Assembly: GCF_017168195.1 (NCBI RefSeq)
Contig: NZ_JADNYL010000001.1
Location: forward strand, 248,001-312,000
DNA: 64,000 nucleotides
Direction: 5' to 3'
DNA from: Thalassotalea sp. G2M2-11
GTDB lineage: Bacteria; Pseudomonadota; Gammaproteobacteria; Enterobacterales; Alteromonadaceae
The stretch's first letter is position 1. Each line of letters starts with the position of its first letter. Under the pieces are notes generated by a model. That model made no database searches and was not told where the DNA came from. It saw only the letters and a program-made list of their open reading frames with translations. Positions 35,956 to 44,394 of the stretch are shown here, in pieces. A program made the translations under genes and the position numbers.

Positions 35956-37077
35956 TTAATGCTTTTTCCATAAGCTAGTTATATCTTTTACTGTAAGGTA
36001 TTTCCAACAGGCTAATAACGCAGCAAGGTTTAGACTACAAAAGCTGATGCAGGTATTGATTAAAGGAAGCTGTGTATTACTATTTTTAGTGAGATAGCCT
36101 AATAGCGTGTAAACGTAAAAAACAATCTGAGTTGTAATAAATATTGGTTGAGTAGGTGAGTCTAGGTAAAAGCTGGAAACAAATAAACTAATAAGTGCAA
36201 AAGGCATTATAAGCCTTGCAATCTTATGTGATAAAAACTGAAAAAATAAAGGATTCTTTTTTGGTGAAAGTAACCATGGCATTTGTTTTATTAATTGATA
36301 ATTTCCCGCTAACGTTCTTACTTTTCGAGTAAACTCTTCTTCAATAGTACCAGACGCTTTATCGTAAGCAATTGCTTGTTCACAAAACTTGATTTTATAG
36401 CCTTGTTGTACCATTGAGAGAGGAATGTACATATCATCTAATAAAGAGTCATGTGGTAAATTAGGCAAAAGTTTAGTTTTTGCCATATAAATAGCACCAG
36501 TTACTCCAAGAAGTGAATTTAGATCACTTTCTTTTTGGCGAATAGACTTTTCATACTTCCAGTATAAACCTGTTTCCTCGTTATTTGCTTTAGAAGTAAT
36601 GACTAAGTTTCCACTGACAGCTCCGATTTTTTCTGAAGATAAATTATGAGCAAGTAGTTTTAGTGCATCACTTTTAAATGACTGGCGAACGTCAGTGAAA
36701 GCAATATATTCTGTTGATACATGCTGAAAAGCATATGAGAGTGCGTATGATTTTCCTTTATTCTCAGGGTATTGCAAGAGGGTGATTTGGGGGGTATTTA
36801 GCTTGTCAATTATTCGTTCTGGGTTATCCGTGGAGCCATCAGAAACGACAAGAATATTGAGCTTCGCTGATGGGTAGTCGCTAGCTAGAATGTTTTCAAT
36901 TCTGCTAGCCAATTGATTTGCTGAATTATATATACATAAAAGAACGGTTAACTCGGGTAATTTTTCATCTTTGATAGGAGGCGATGTTTTCTCAGATTTA
37001 ACTAACTTTAAAATGGCAGGGTACCCTACGAAGGTATATATAAGTAGTGTCAGGCTTAGAAAAAATAAAATGCTCAT
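35956..37077 (-). CDS. glycosyltransferase family 2 with membrane helices
   Basis: The 373-residue product has an N-terminal helix, a GT-A domain (TVLLCIYNSANQL, LVVSDGSTDN, AFTDVRQSF as the DXD equivalent, DDMYIPLSM and a QxxR-like RKVRTLAGNYQLI) and three or four C-terminal membrane helices. This layout belongs to processive or membrane-bound GT2 enzymes. It acts from the inner membrane on lipid-linked or nascent glycan. The gene is downstream of the PEP-CTERM unit but separated from it by a terminator, so it probably has its own promoter in 37078-37152. Confidence 0.88.
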   Translation of the reverse strand: MSILFFLSLTLLIYTFVGYPAILKLVKSEKTSPPIKDEKLPELTVLLCIYNSANQLASRIENILASDYPSAKLNILVVSDGSTDNPERIIDKLNTPQITLLQYPENKGKSYALSYAFQHVSTEYIAFTDVRQSFKSDALKLLAHNLSSEKIGAVSGNLVITSKANNEETGLYWKYEKSIRQKESDLNSLLGVTGAIYMAKTKLLPNLPHDSLLDDMYIPLSMVQQGYKIKFCEQAIAYDKASGTIEEEFTRKVRTLAGNYQLIKQMPWLLSPKKNPLFFQFLSHKIARLIMPFALISLFVSSFYLDSPTQPIFITTQIVFYVYTLLGYLTKNSNTQLPLINTCISFCSLNLAALLACWKYLTVKDITSLWKKH

Positions 37078-37152
37078 TAATGGAATTATATTTGATAATT
37101 TATGTGTTGGTATAATATAGAAAAATATGACTAGGTGTTTATTTTTTGCAAA

Positions 37153-37178
37153 AAAAAACCGACTTACGTCGGTTTTTT
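37153..37178 (-). terminator. intrinsic terminator of the second PEP-CTERM gene
   Basis: Arms 37153-37163 and 37168-37178 (AAAAAACCGAC / GTCGGTTTTTT) pair exactly around the loop TTAC. On the minus strand the stem is followed by a run of T. It isolates the PEP-CTERM gene from the GT2 gene. Confidence 0.88.
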
Positions 37179-37194
37179 ATAAAAGACGTTCTAC

Positions 37195-38184
37195 TTAAGA
37201 TTTTTTGCGTCTTAATAGGCTAAAGCCAATTATGCTTAAACCAAAAATAGCGATTGTAGAAGGCTCTGGAACTGTACGGATTTTAAATTCAGCAGCCAGT
37301 TGATTTGCATCTTCTTCAATAGTTACAAACCCATATGGACAAGAAGTATTAACATTATCATTAAAACACTCGTCAGACTCTAATGTTTGTAGACCTGATA
37401 AACGAGTAGTTACTAAATATACTGTATCACCCCAACCTTCAAGTGGTTGATTATCTGCGCCCATTAAAACAAATGGGACTGTAAACTCTATAAAGTCATC
37501 ACCAATGTTAATTGGTAATTGAAGTTGATCTAAACCAGTTATTTGGAAAATATCACCACAACCATTTATATTACTGCCAACACCATTTGCAAAACCATCA
37601 GGACAGTTTGTTGCTTGGTTCGGTGTTTCGAAGAAGTTAATGCCAAATGCTAATTGAGGAGCGAAGTAAGGAGCATTGTCAATCAAAAGGTTCTCATCAT
37701 CACCAAAAGCATCCCATGATGAAGGGATTAATGCTAATCCATCTAATACTGTCGCATTTGTTAGTTCATCATCTGTGATTTTGTAGTTATTGTGTGTAAT
37801 ATCAGTACCTTGCGCCCAACTCCAATCATTAGTAGTCAAAGTGTCATTTACAGGGCTATCGATAACTAAGCTGCTTTTTTGGCCATTGCCATCAAAGCCA
37901 GGAGTACCCCACTCTAACATTGTAGCTAAAGAAGTATCGCTACCGTCAACAATAGTATCTAGGTTAGTATCTAGTATATTTGTACCGCCGCCAGTAGAGT
38001 CTCCACTTGCTGCGACATCATCATCAGTCCAACTGGTATCACCGTATGAGTCAGTTGTGCCTGTCCAATTAAGGAAACCTGCTTGGTTGCTGTAAGTCCA
38101 CTCGGTAACGACACCGGCAGAAGCAGTACTTGATAAAATTGATGCTGCTAATATAGATGCGCAGACTTTTAATTTTGAATTCAT
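37195..38184 (-). CDS. PEP-CTERM protein, THxN family
   Basis: Secreted 329-residue protein with an N-terminal signal peptide (cleavage after SSTASA) and a C-terminal exosortase tail: VPEPST at 305-310, a hydrophobic helix and RRKKS at the end. The mid-part contains the THNN stretch (ITHNNYKI), the hallmark of the THxN family of PEP-CTERM proteins. The body is rich in Asp, Gly, Thr and Ser and low in basic residues. AAGGAAAGAGC precedes the ATG. A sigma-54 promoter and the candidate PrsR element lie upstream, and the gene ends at its own terminator. The two PEP-CTERM proteins here (with 7717-8589) are the local exosortase substrates. Confidence 0.93.
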   Translation of the reverse strand: MNSKLKVCASILAASILSSTASAGVVTEWTYSNQAGFLNWTGTTDSYGDTSWTDDDVAASGDSTGGGTNILDTNLDTIVDGSDTSLATMLEWGTPGFDGNGQKSSLVIDSPVNDTLTTNDWSWAQGTDITHNNYKITDDELTNATVLDGLALIPSSWDAFGDDENLLIDNAPYFAPQLAFGINFFETPNQATNCPDGFANGVGSNINGCGDIFQITGLDQLQLPINIGDDFIEFTVPFVLMGADNQPLEGWGDTVYLVTTRLSGLQTLESDECFNDNVNTSCPYGFVTIEEDANQLAAEFKIRTVPEPSTIAIFGLSIIGFSLLRRKKS

Positions 38185-38230
38185 GCTCTTTCCTTAGCGA
38201 TAAATTAGTTTGGTTCGTTTCTTAATCTAA

Positions 38231-38246
38231 AGCAGTTAACATGCCA
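38231..38246 (-). promoter_or_regulatory. sigma-54 (-24/-12) promoter of the THxN PEP-CTERM gene
   Basis: Read on the minus strand from 38246: TGGCATGTTAACTGCT, with GG and GC separated by exactly ten bases and a near-consensus TGGCAYG at -24. Transcription would start near 38220, 36 bases before the ATG. This is the better of the two sigma-54 matches in the window. Confidence 0.82.
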
Positions 38247-38309
38247 AAACTATTTATTTGTTATTTATCATCATCTTGCATGGTTATGCTGAAACGTTTT
38301 TTTTATGTG

Positions 38310-38326
38310 TGTAAAAAAATCTGACA
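38310..38326 (-). promoter_or_regulatory. candidate PrsR upstream activating element 2
   Basis: On the minus strand this reads TGTCAG, A, seven T, ACA. It matches element 1 (7564-7580) at 16 of 17 bases. It lies 81 bases before the -24 GG (about -106 to -90). PrsR binding is inferred. Confidence 0.55.
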
Positions 38327-38353
38327 AAAATATTTGGTCCAATTAAAAAGCCC

Positions 38354-39682
38354 TTACTGTGGTAGCGGCGTTATATGCCAGACTAATTGTGTATCACCTA
38401 TTCCTTTGAGGGCATTTAAAATTTTTATTTTCTTTAAGCTTGTTAAACTACTTGTTGCCTTGTTACCAGCAATAAATTGGTACTCAATAAAATAAGCACT
38501 ATTTTTGTTTCTAACTGTCATAGTGTTCCATTCTTTGGTGTTTTTAATTTGGGATACCTTATAGTTTTGAGGAGTGAACTTATTTTCAAAATAGTTAACA
38601 GACTGCCCTAGTTTTTTACCGTTAAATAAATATGTATATTTGAGAGTGCTTTGAACACGATAACTGCATTTTCTATGCTCGGAAACTACGATTGGTAATG
38701 GAAGATCATTTACATACTGCACAGTATCACAATGGTCGAGATTGAAGTTACTTTGTTGATAAATCGTGTTATTGATTATCACTGGTGAACTGATTATTAC
38801 TATTGAAGTTGTAGTTGCTAGATTTTGCCAATTTGCAGCTCGTTTCTGTGGTTTATCAATGTTAATGGAACCACTACTTTGACAATATTTTTGTCCAAAG
38901 GTGAATAACAATAACATAAAAGGGATATAGAGATACCAGCCGAAAGTATTGTGATCGGTCATCAACTCGCTTTCCATATTGGTATAGTGACCAATTAAAA
39001 TAAGTGCTGTGATTCTGATCCAATTAGTTAATAGTGCGCCTAAAATAGCAAATACAACAAAAAGCACAGCGGGCTTAAATTTATCGATATAAAGAAAGGT
39101 ATAAAGTGAAGATATTGCAAGAGATACTAATAGGTACCTCAATCCACTACAGCCCCCTGCAATTTCGAAAATCCCTGCAGGAATAGTAATGAGGTTTTCT
39201 TCAACAAAAATAGGAATTCCAGTAACTTGCATTATTAAAGTTACTGCTAAAGTAGATAATTCTTGTAACGGTGTAGTTAATACCCCCCATATTGGTACTA
39301 AAAAAATTAAAAACAAGCTTGGAAACAGTACTTTAATTGACGGTCGGAATATAAGCGCAATCAAAGATGACAAAAAAAGGATAAAGGAAATGCGATAGCC
39401 AGTAGTGAATTGAGCAATAGTAAATATAATCAGAGCTAACATGATTGTTAGTGACATGATGATAAATAATGGCCGTAGTCTTTCTTGATAAACAAGTAAT
39501 CCATCTCTATACAATTGCCAATAAAGAAAACCAGTAATAAATGGGATTAAATACGCATGTGAGTATGTGCCATCATCAAAGCTAAACTGCCAAATATTTT
39601 CAATAATGGGATATTGGCTAACTCCTGCAGCTAAAAATATTAGTAGTACAATCAGTAATGGATGACTTTTTGTGATTAACAT
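38354..39682 (-). CDS. xrtA: exosortase (XrtA type) with EpsI-like C-terminal region
   Basis: The 442-residue product has about eight membrane helices in its first ~270 residues and all three catalytic-type residues of exosortases: Cys178 in GGCSG, Arg223 in NWIR and His244 in TDHNTFGW. The remaining periplasmic part (about 290-442) resembles the EpsI domain often fused to exosortase A. The enzyme cleaves the PEP-CTERM tail of exported proteins and is thought to transfer them to a new attachment, much like sortase. The prsT gene lies 50 bases upstream on the same strand. The subtype call (A rather than another exosortase class) rests on the surrounding XrtA gene set. Confidence 0.92.
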   Translation of the reverse strand: MLITKSHPLLIVLLIFLAAGVSQYPIIENIWQFSFDDGTYSHAYLIPFITGFLYWQLYRDGLLVYQERLRPLFIIMSLTIMLALIIFTIAQFTTGYRISFILFLSSLIALIFRPSIKVLFPSLFLIFLVPIWGVLTTPLQELSTLAVTLIMQVTGIPIFVEENLITIPAGIFEIAGGCSGLRYLLVSLAISSLYTFLYIDKFKPAVLFVVFAILGALLTNWIRITALILIGHYTNMESELMTDHNTFGWYLYIPFMLLLFTFGQKYCQSSGSINIDKPQKRAANWQNLATTTSIVIISSPVIINNTIYQQSNFNLDHCDTVQYVNDLPLPIVVSEHRKCSYRVQSTLKYTYLFNGKKLGQSVNYFENKFTPQNYKVSQIKNTKEWNTMTVRNKNSAYFIEYQFIAGNKATSSLTSLKKIKILNALKGIGDTQLVWHITPLPQ

Positions 39683-39732
39683 AAAGAATGTCTACTTAAT
39701 TATCACTTTAATATTATATTGATGGCGAGAAC

Positions 39733-42414
39733 TCACAGCTTTTCTGCTAATTCTGGTTGATTATTTGCTTTATAAGCTAATGATAAGTGAGTCAATATTT
39801 GTTGATCATTAGGCTTTTGCTGATTTGCTCGAATTAATACCTTAATAGCATCATCTAACTTGTTCTGTTTTGTTAAAATAACACCGTACGTATCTAGAAT
39901 ATCAGCATTATTTGGTGCTAACTCTACTGCTTTTTGTGAATATGAGTTAGCGATACTAAGTTTATTTTCTTTATAATATAGCCAAGCTAAATTATTGAGT
40001 ATGGTTGTGCTTTTTGGGGATGTTTTTAATAAGTTCTCGTATGAAATTATTGCTTTATTTGGCGATGTTGTTATGTAAAGTTCAGCGAGTAATTTTTTAA
40101 AGGCGATGTTATTCGGGTGTTTATTAACGAGTTGTTCCATTAAAAACGCAGCTTTTTGCGTCTCTTTTATATTGCGATATGACGTCACTAAAAATAAAGC
40201 TGTTTCATCTTTAGGGTTTGAGTGATAAGACTTGCGAAGGTAATGTATTGCTTTATCAAAATTAGATTTAGCCATAGCTAATTGCCCCTGTAAACGAAGA
40301 ACAAAAGCGTGTTCTGGCTGTAATGCAGATAATCGTCTTATTTCTTTTTCAGCTAGAGAGTATTGCGAGGTTGCTAATAGATAGTAAGCCTCAAGTGCTT
40401 TCAATTGAAAGTTTTGCTTCAAGGGTTCTGACGTAAGAGCGTCACGAGTGATAGTTAAAGCATCTTGGTATTTACCTAATCGTTCGAGTAGTTTGACTTG
40501 GCTTAAATATGCGCTCGCATTGTTTGGTTGTGCCTGTTGCCATTGCGTAAAAGTTTGGATTAATTGATCAAATTTTTTCGTTTTTGTTAGCGTATTTTGA
40601 ACTGCCTTAAAATACGCGTTAGGCAACACTTTGAAATTGGTAAGCTGTGCTAATAGTTTTTCTGCTTTGTTGTACATGCCAGTTGCATTGAAGCGACGAG
40701 CAAGAATTATTCTTGGCCAGATAGCTGAAGGGTTAGAGTCAATAAGGGCATGTAATTTGCCCTCTAAGAGCTTTTCATTGTTTTGTTTGATAGCATTATT
40801 AATAGCTAATCTGTAGGCATAAGGATACTCAAGGTCGATTGCAAAAAGTTGGTCCAGATATGCATTTGATTCGGCTATGTTTCCGCTTTCAGCAGCGATT
40901 ACTGCTAAGTTAAATACGGGGATAATATTGGTCGGCGATAGGTGCAGTGCCTGTTTGAAAAATCCGATAGCTTGTTCTTTATCACCTGAGTGATTAGCAA
41001 TGTTACCATTTAAGATTAAACCTGAGATACTATTGGGGTCTTTTTCTAGCCAGGTATTCGCTATTTCTTGAGCCTTGTTAATTTCTCCCTGTTTTACATG
41101 GTTCATAGCTAACGCTATATTTGCAATCGCAGATTTAGGAGATAATTCTACAGCAGTTTGTAGCTCTTTTATTCCAGAGTCATCGTCTTTAGCTAGTTTT
41201 ATTATTCCCAAGAAAGTTTTAAGTTGTGCATTATTAGGAGCTAAATTTGAAGCAGAGTTAAACATTTTTTTAGCCGCTTCTGTATCTCCTAAATTAACAT
41301 ATTCACTTCCTAAATCTGCAAAAAAAGAAGCGTCATCAGAGAAGGCTCCTAGACTTTCATCAAGTTCATCTGTATAGCCTAATTTTACTTGCAAAATAGC
41401 AAGTATACGATTGACTTGATGATTCTTAGGTAAGCTATCAGTAATAGCATTAAGCTGATAATAAGCTTGCTCAAATTCCCCTAATTGATAACTACTTAAG
41501 CCTGATATCATTTGTGCTAAGCCACTATTAGTGGCATTAAATACTTGATTAGCTAATGTTTTTGCTAAAGAAAAGTCTTGCTCTACATAGGCAATCTGAG
41601 AGGCTAGAGTATTGATAGTTGGATGTTTATCATTAATCTTTCTTAATGCATCTATATGTATTTTTGCCGCTTTATAATCGCCTGCTTTAATTAAATTATG
41701 AGCGACTAAAGTTCTGACTGCGAAATTCTGTGGTTTCTTTTGGTAGTATAACAAGTAGGTCTTAGCAGCTTGTTGATATTGATGATCATTACTTAGGACA
41801 CTTGCTTTTAGTAAAATAGCATCAACAAAATCTGTATACGACTCCATCAATGAGTCAAGCAATATAAGTGCCTGATTTGTTTTTTTCTCATAAGCAGCAA
41901 TCAGTGCTTGACCGAAAAGACTGTACTTTGAATTATTATCGGCAGAAACTGCTGAATTAACTAATTCCTTTGCTTGCTCTAGTTGATTTAAATGTAAGTG
42001 AGCTTGGGCAAGCAAAATTTGAGATCTGATATTATTTTCAGTTGTTTGAAATGTTCGGGTTGATAATAGGTTAATAATTTCTTGAGGTTGGGTCAGTGAA
42101 AGGTATGTTTGACCAAGAGTTAATATTGCCTTTTCATGCGCTGGATTTTCAGCAATGGCATGTCTCAATTCCTTTTTTGCAGCTAAAAAATTATTATTTG
42201 TTAAATATATTTTACCTAGCAAGTACCTTGCTTCACTATGGGTTGGGTTTTTCTGTAATATATTTTTTAGGTTGATAGTTGCAGTAGCTACTTCACCTTT
42301 CTCAAGGAAAGCCTTAGCATCAGCCAATAATGAATCGTTGTCCTTGTTTTCTGTACATCCCCAAAGCAATATGACAAAGGTAAAAAAAAGAGGGGGTAAG
42401 GCTGTGATTCTCAT
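39733..42414 (-). CDS. prsT: PrsT, XrtA system TPR-repeat lipoprotein
   Basis: The 893-residue product has a lipoprotein leader ending LLWGC (Cys about residue 19) and then tetratricopeptide repeats throughout, opening with LLADAKAFLEKGEVATATIN, characteristic of PrsT. ATG 42414 is chosen because AAAGGA lies six bases upstream, inside the five codons of the longer frame starting at 42429. It is next to exosortase as usual for PrsT. Anchored in the envelope, it probably scaffolds the EPS or PEP-CTERM machinery. The protein at 4771-7545 is a comparable TPR protein without lipobox. Confidence 0.9.
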   Translation of the reverse strand: MRITALPPLFFTFVILLWGCTENKDNDSLLADAKAFLEKGEVATATINLKNILQKNPTHSEARYLLGKIYLTNNNFLAAKKELRHAIAENPAHEKAILTLGQTYLSLTQPQEIINLLSTRTFQTTENNIRSQILLAQAHLHLNQLEQAKELVNSAVSADNNSKYSLFGQALIAAYEKKTNQALILLDSLMESYTDFVDAILLKASVLSNDHQYQQAAKTYLLYYQKKPQNFAVRTLVAHNLIKAGDYKAAKIHIDALRKINDKHPTINTLASQIAYVEQDFSLAKTLANQVFNATNSGLAQMISGLSSYQLGEFEQAYYQLNAITDSLPKNHQVNRILAILQVKLGYTDELDESLGAFSDDASFFADLGSEYVNLGDTEAAKKMFNSASNLAPNNAQLKTFLGIIKLAKDDDSGIKELQTAVELSPKSAIANIALAMNHVKQGEINKAQEIANTWLEKDPNSISGLILNGNIANHSGDKEQAIGFFKQALHLSPTNIIPVFNLAVIAAESGNIAESNAYLDQLFAIDLEYPYAYRLAINNAIKQNNEKLLEGKLHALIDSNPSAIWPRIILARRFNATGMYNKAEKLLAQLTNFKVLPNAYFKAVQNTLTKTKKFDQLIQTFTQWQQAQPNNASAYLSQVKLLERLGKYQDALTITRDALTSEPLKQNFQLKALEAYYLLATSQYSLAEKEIRRLSALQPEHAFVLRLQGQLAMAKSNFDKAIHYLRKSYHSNPKDETALFLVTSYRNIKETQKAAFLMEQLVNKHPNNIAFKKLLAELYITTSPNKAIISYENLLKTSPKSTTILNNLAWLYYKENKLSIANSYSQKAVELAPNNADILDTYGVILTKQNKLDDAIKVLIRANQQKPNDQQILTHLSLAYKANNQPELAEKL

Positions 42415-42483
42415 CTGAATTCCTTTCATAGATAAAACCTAAATAAATTAATATCGGTTAAATTATTTTGTTATTGAAATAGT

Positions 42484-43338
42484 TTACTGATTGACAATTT
42501 TTTTAGCAATCTTAAACATAATTCTTGGTATGATGCCAGCATTGCCAAGAGGACGCCACGTTTTGACAAATTTATTACGATAAGCATCAAAATGTAAACC
42601 ATGAGGAGCACAAATAACATCTCCACGATTTAATAATATTTTCAGCGCATATGTCCCTGTGATCCCCGCGCATAAACTCACAGCCATTGGCGTTGACGGG
42701 CCTTTCTTTTCTTTAAAGTTCACTCTCGATTCATCAACCAGATAAGAACGCTGTAACATTGCTGGAGATAGCCCTATTAAAAATTGAATTAGTTGATCTT
42801 GTTCATTGCTCTTGTCATTGAAACGAAAGTATTGTTCGTAAGTCATTTTTCCCGGCATAAAACATAGAAGTGCGCATCCCATGCCTAAGGGGGCCGCGGT
42901 GACGACAGGAATATTTTTTTCATAACATTTTTGAAAAACTGTCTTTCTTGCGGAGAGTGCAAAAAAATCAAGAGCATCAACATATAAATCAACATCTTCT
43001 AAGAAATCATCAACATTATGTTCAAAAACACCTTCAGGAAATGAAATGATATCTGCCTCTGGGTTAATATCTTTTGCCATTCTTTCCATCACATCAACTT
43101 TTTGTTGGCCTAAGGTAGACATAAATGCTCCAGATTGACGGTTGAAGTTATGGACTTCAAAGTCATCAAAATCTGAAATATTAAAGTTTGATATACCTAA
43201 ACGAGCTAAGGTTAGCAGGTGAACACCACCGACACCGCCTGCTCCAGCTATTGCTATTCGTTTATTTTTTAATTGCTGCTGTTCGTGCTCAGTTACCCAA
43301 CCAATATTGCGAGAGAATGCTTGTTGGTAGTTGAACAT
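42484..43338 (-). CDS. ThiF/HesA/MoeB-like E1 adenylyltransferase, unknown substrate
   Basis: The 284-residue product has the E1 nucleotide loop GAGGVGG at 32-38, an Asp at the end of the next strand (SDFDDFE), the arginine-containing NFNRQSG and a following DALDFF strand. I do not see the Cys-x-x-Cys zinc pairs of MoeB. No ubiquitin-like or MoaD/ThiS partner is encoded nearby, so the protein may adenylate a small molecule or peptide carboxylate. It is preceded in the same direction by the LuxI-fold acyltransferase gene, and AAGGG stands before the ATG. The pairing with an acyltransferase and PrsT suggests a role within the exosortase system. What is activated is unknown. Confidence 0.82.
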   Translation of the reverse strand: MFNYQQAFSRNIGWVTEHEQQQLKNKRIAIAGAGGVGGVHLLTLARLGISNFNISDFDDFEVHNFNRQSGAFMSTLGQQKVDVMERMAKDINPEADIISFPEGVFEHNVDDFLEDVDLYVDALDFFALSARKTVFQKCYEKNIPVVTAAPLGMGCALLCFMPGKMTYEQYFRFNDKSNEQDQLIQFLIGLSPAMLQRSYLVDESRVNFKEKKGPSTPMAVSLCAGITGTYALKILLNRGDVICAPHGLHFDAYRNKFVKTWRPLGNAGIIPRIMFKIAKKIVNQ

Positions 43339-43457
43339 ATTAGCCCTTATTGATTGTAAAAGTTAATTTATCAATATAATGATAGATAAATTTGAAAAGT
43401 GCCACATAGAAATTGCTGATACTTAATATTCTTATCAAACAAACGATGTTTTTAGAC

Positions 43458-44276
43458 TTAGTTAATTTTTGGTAATTGTTGGCAAATGTCTTCTCTAATT
43501 GATAGGAATAACGCTGAAAACCCAGGCGTTAAATTTTCTAAGAAAATGTTGGGGTTAATATAGTAAGGTGCTCTTAGCCCATGATAGTCAATGGCCTCGC
43601 CAATTTGAATGAATTTTATCCCGACAAATTTCATGCTGCGAGCAAGCCTTGGTTCCATCATAACGTATACATGGTTCATGCCTGTATTGATTGCCATAGT
43701 GGCGGCCGCCATATACAAACCGATAGCAATAAAAGGAAAACAACGTAGCTCAGTTTCTGAATAGGTAGATTCACTAATGGCACCAGTAGCAGAACCTTTA
43801 AATTTATCTGTTGCACGTCGCCTAAAATCTGCTTTTACCGCTAGTCGGGATATTTCACAAATCTCATTTCTTGCAAAATTACTAGGATGCAACTCTTTAT
43901 TTTGAATAGCGTCTAGACAGTACTTTTCCATAGGTAACAATTCATCATTATTACGAGACTGCACAACACGCACGCAACTGGTATAAATATCAGAAGGCTT
44001 GTGTTTGATCATTGAGAAAATAGACTGATCATCAAACTCGTCTTTTTCTTGTCCTTCTTCTTTGATTTGTTCGAATGCTAATTCTTCACAATAAACATTA
44101 TGGCGAATTCGAAACACTTCTTCTCTTAACTCTGGTGTGGAGGCGACTTCCGGAGCTAAAAACTGTGTAAAATGCTCAGCAATATTTTTAGCGTCATGAT
44201 TTACTTTCATTGACACTATTTTCTTGGTCATTTCACCCACAACAGGTGTATTCAAGAGTTTTTTGCTCCAACTCAT
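43458..44276 (-). CDS. PEP-CTERM/exosortase-associated acyltransferase (autoinducer-synthase fold)
   Basis: The 272-residue product matches the exosortase-associated acyltransferase family (TIGR03694-like), distantly related to LuxI/FeeM acyl-transfer enzymes. Seen features are the stretch ELREEVFRIRHNVYCEELAF near residues 50-68, SCVRVV, EICEISRLAVKADFRRR and the later GMNHVYVMMEPRLAR. FeeM-type relatives attach acyl groups from acyl-carrier protein to amino acids; whether this one makes an N-acyl amino acid, a signal or a lipid part of the EPS system is not known. It is 119 bases from the E1-like gene downstream, and the 118-base upstream region probably holds a promoter. Confidence 0.88.
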   Translation of the reverse strand: MSWSKKLLNTPVVGEMTKKIVSMKVNHDAKNIAEHFTQFLAPEVASTPELREEVFRIRHNVYCEELAFEQIKEEGQEKDEFDDQSIFSMIKHKPSDIYTSCVRVVQSRNNDELLPMEKYCLDAIQNKELHPSNFARNEICEISRLAVKADFRRRATDKFKGSATGAISESTYSETELRCFPFIAIGLYMAAATMAINTGMNHVYVMMEPRLARSMKFVGIKFIQIGEAIDYHGLRAPYYINPNIFLENLTPGFSALFLSIREDICQQLPKIN

Positions 44277-44394
44277 TTAGCTTTTTGCTCCCAGGTAGCT
44301 CACTTTTTTGGTAATTACTTTAAATGTTACTAGTACAGTATAGATAACTACCGTGGTAAATCATTAACGTCAGAGAATAATTATTACGATATAA

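Noticed and set aside
43458-44276. LuxI quorum-sensing autoinducer synthase
   Set aside because: The resemblance is one of fold only; it matches the exosortase-associated acyltransferase family and no luxR gene lies nearby.
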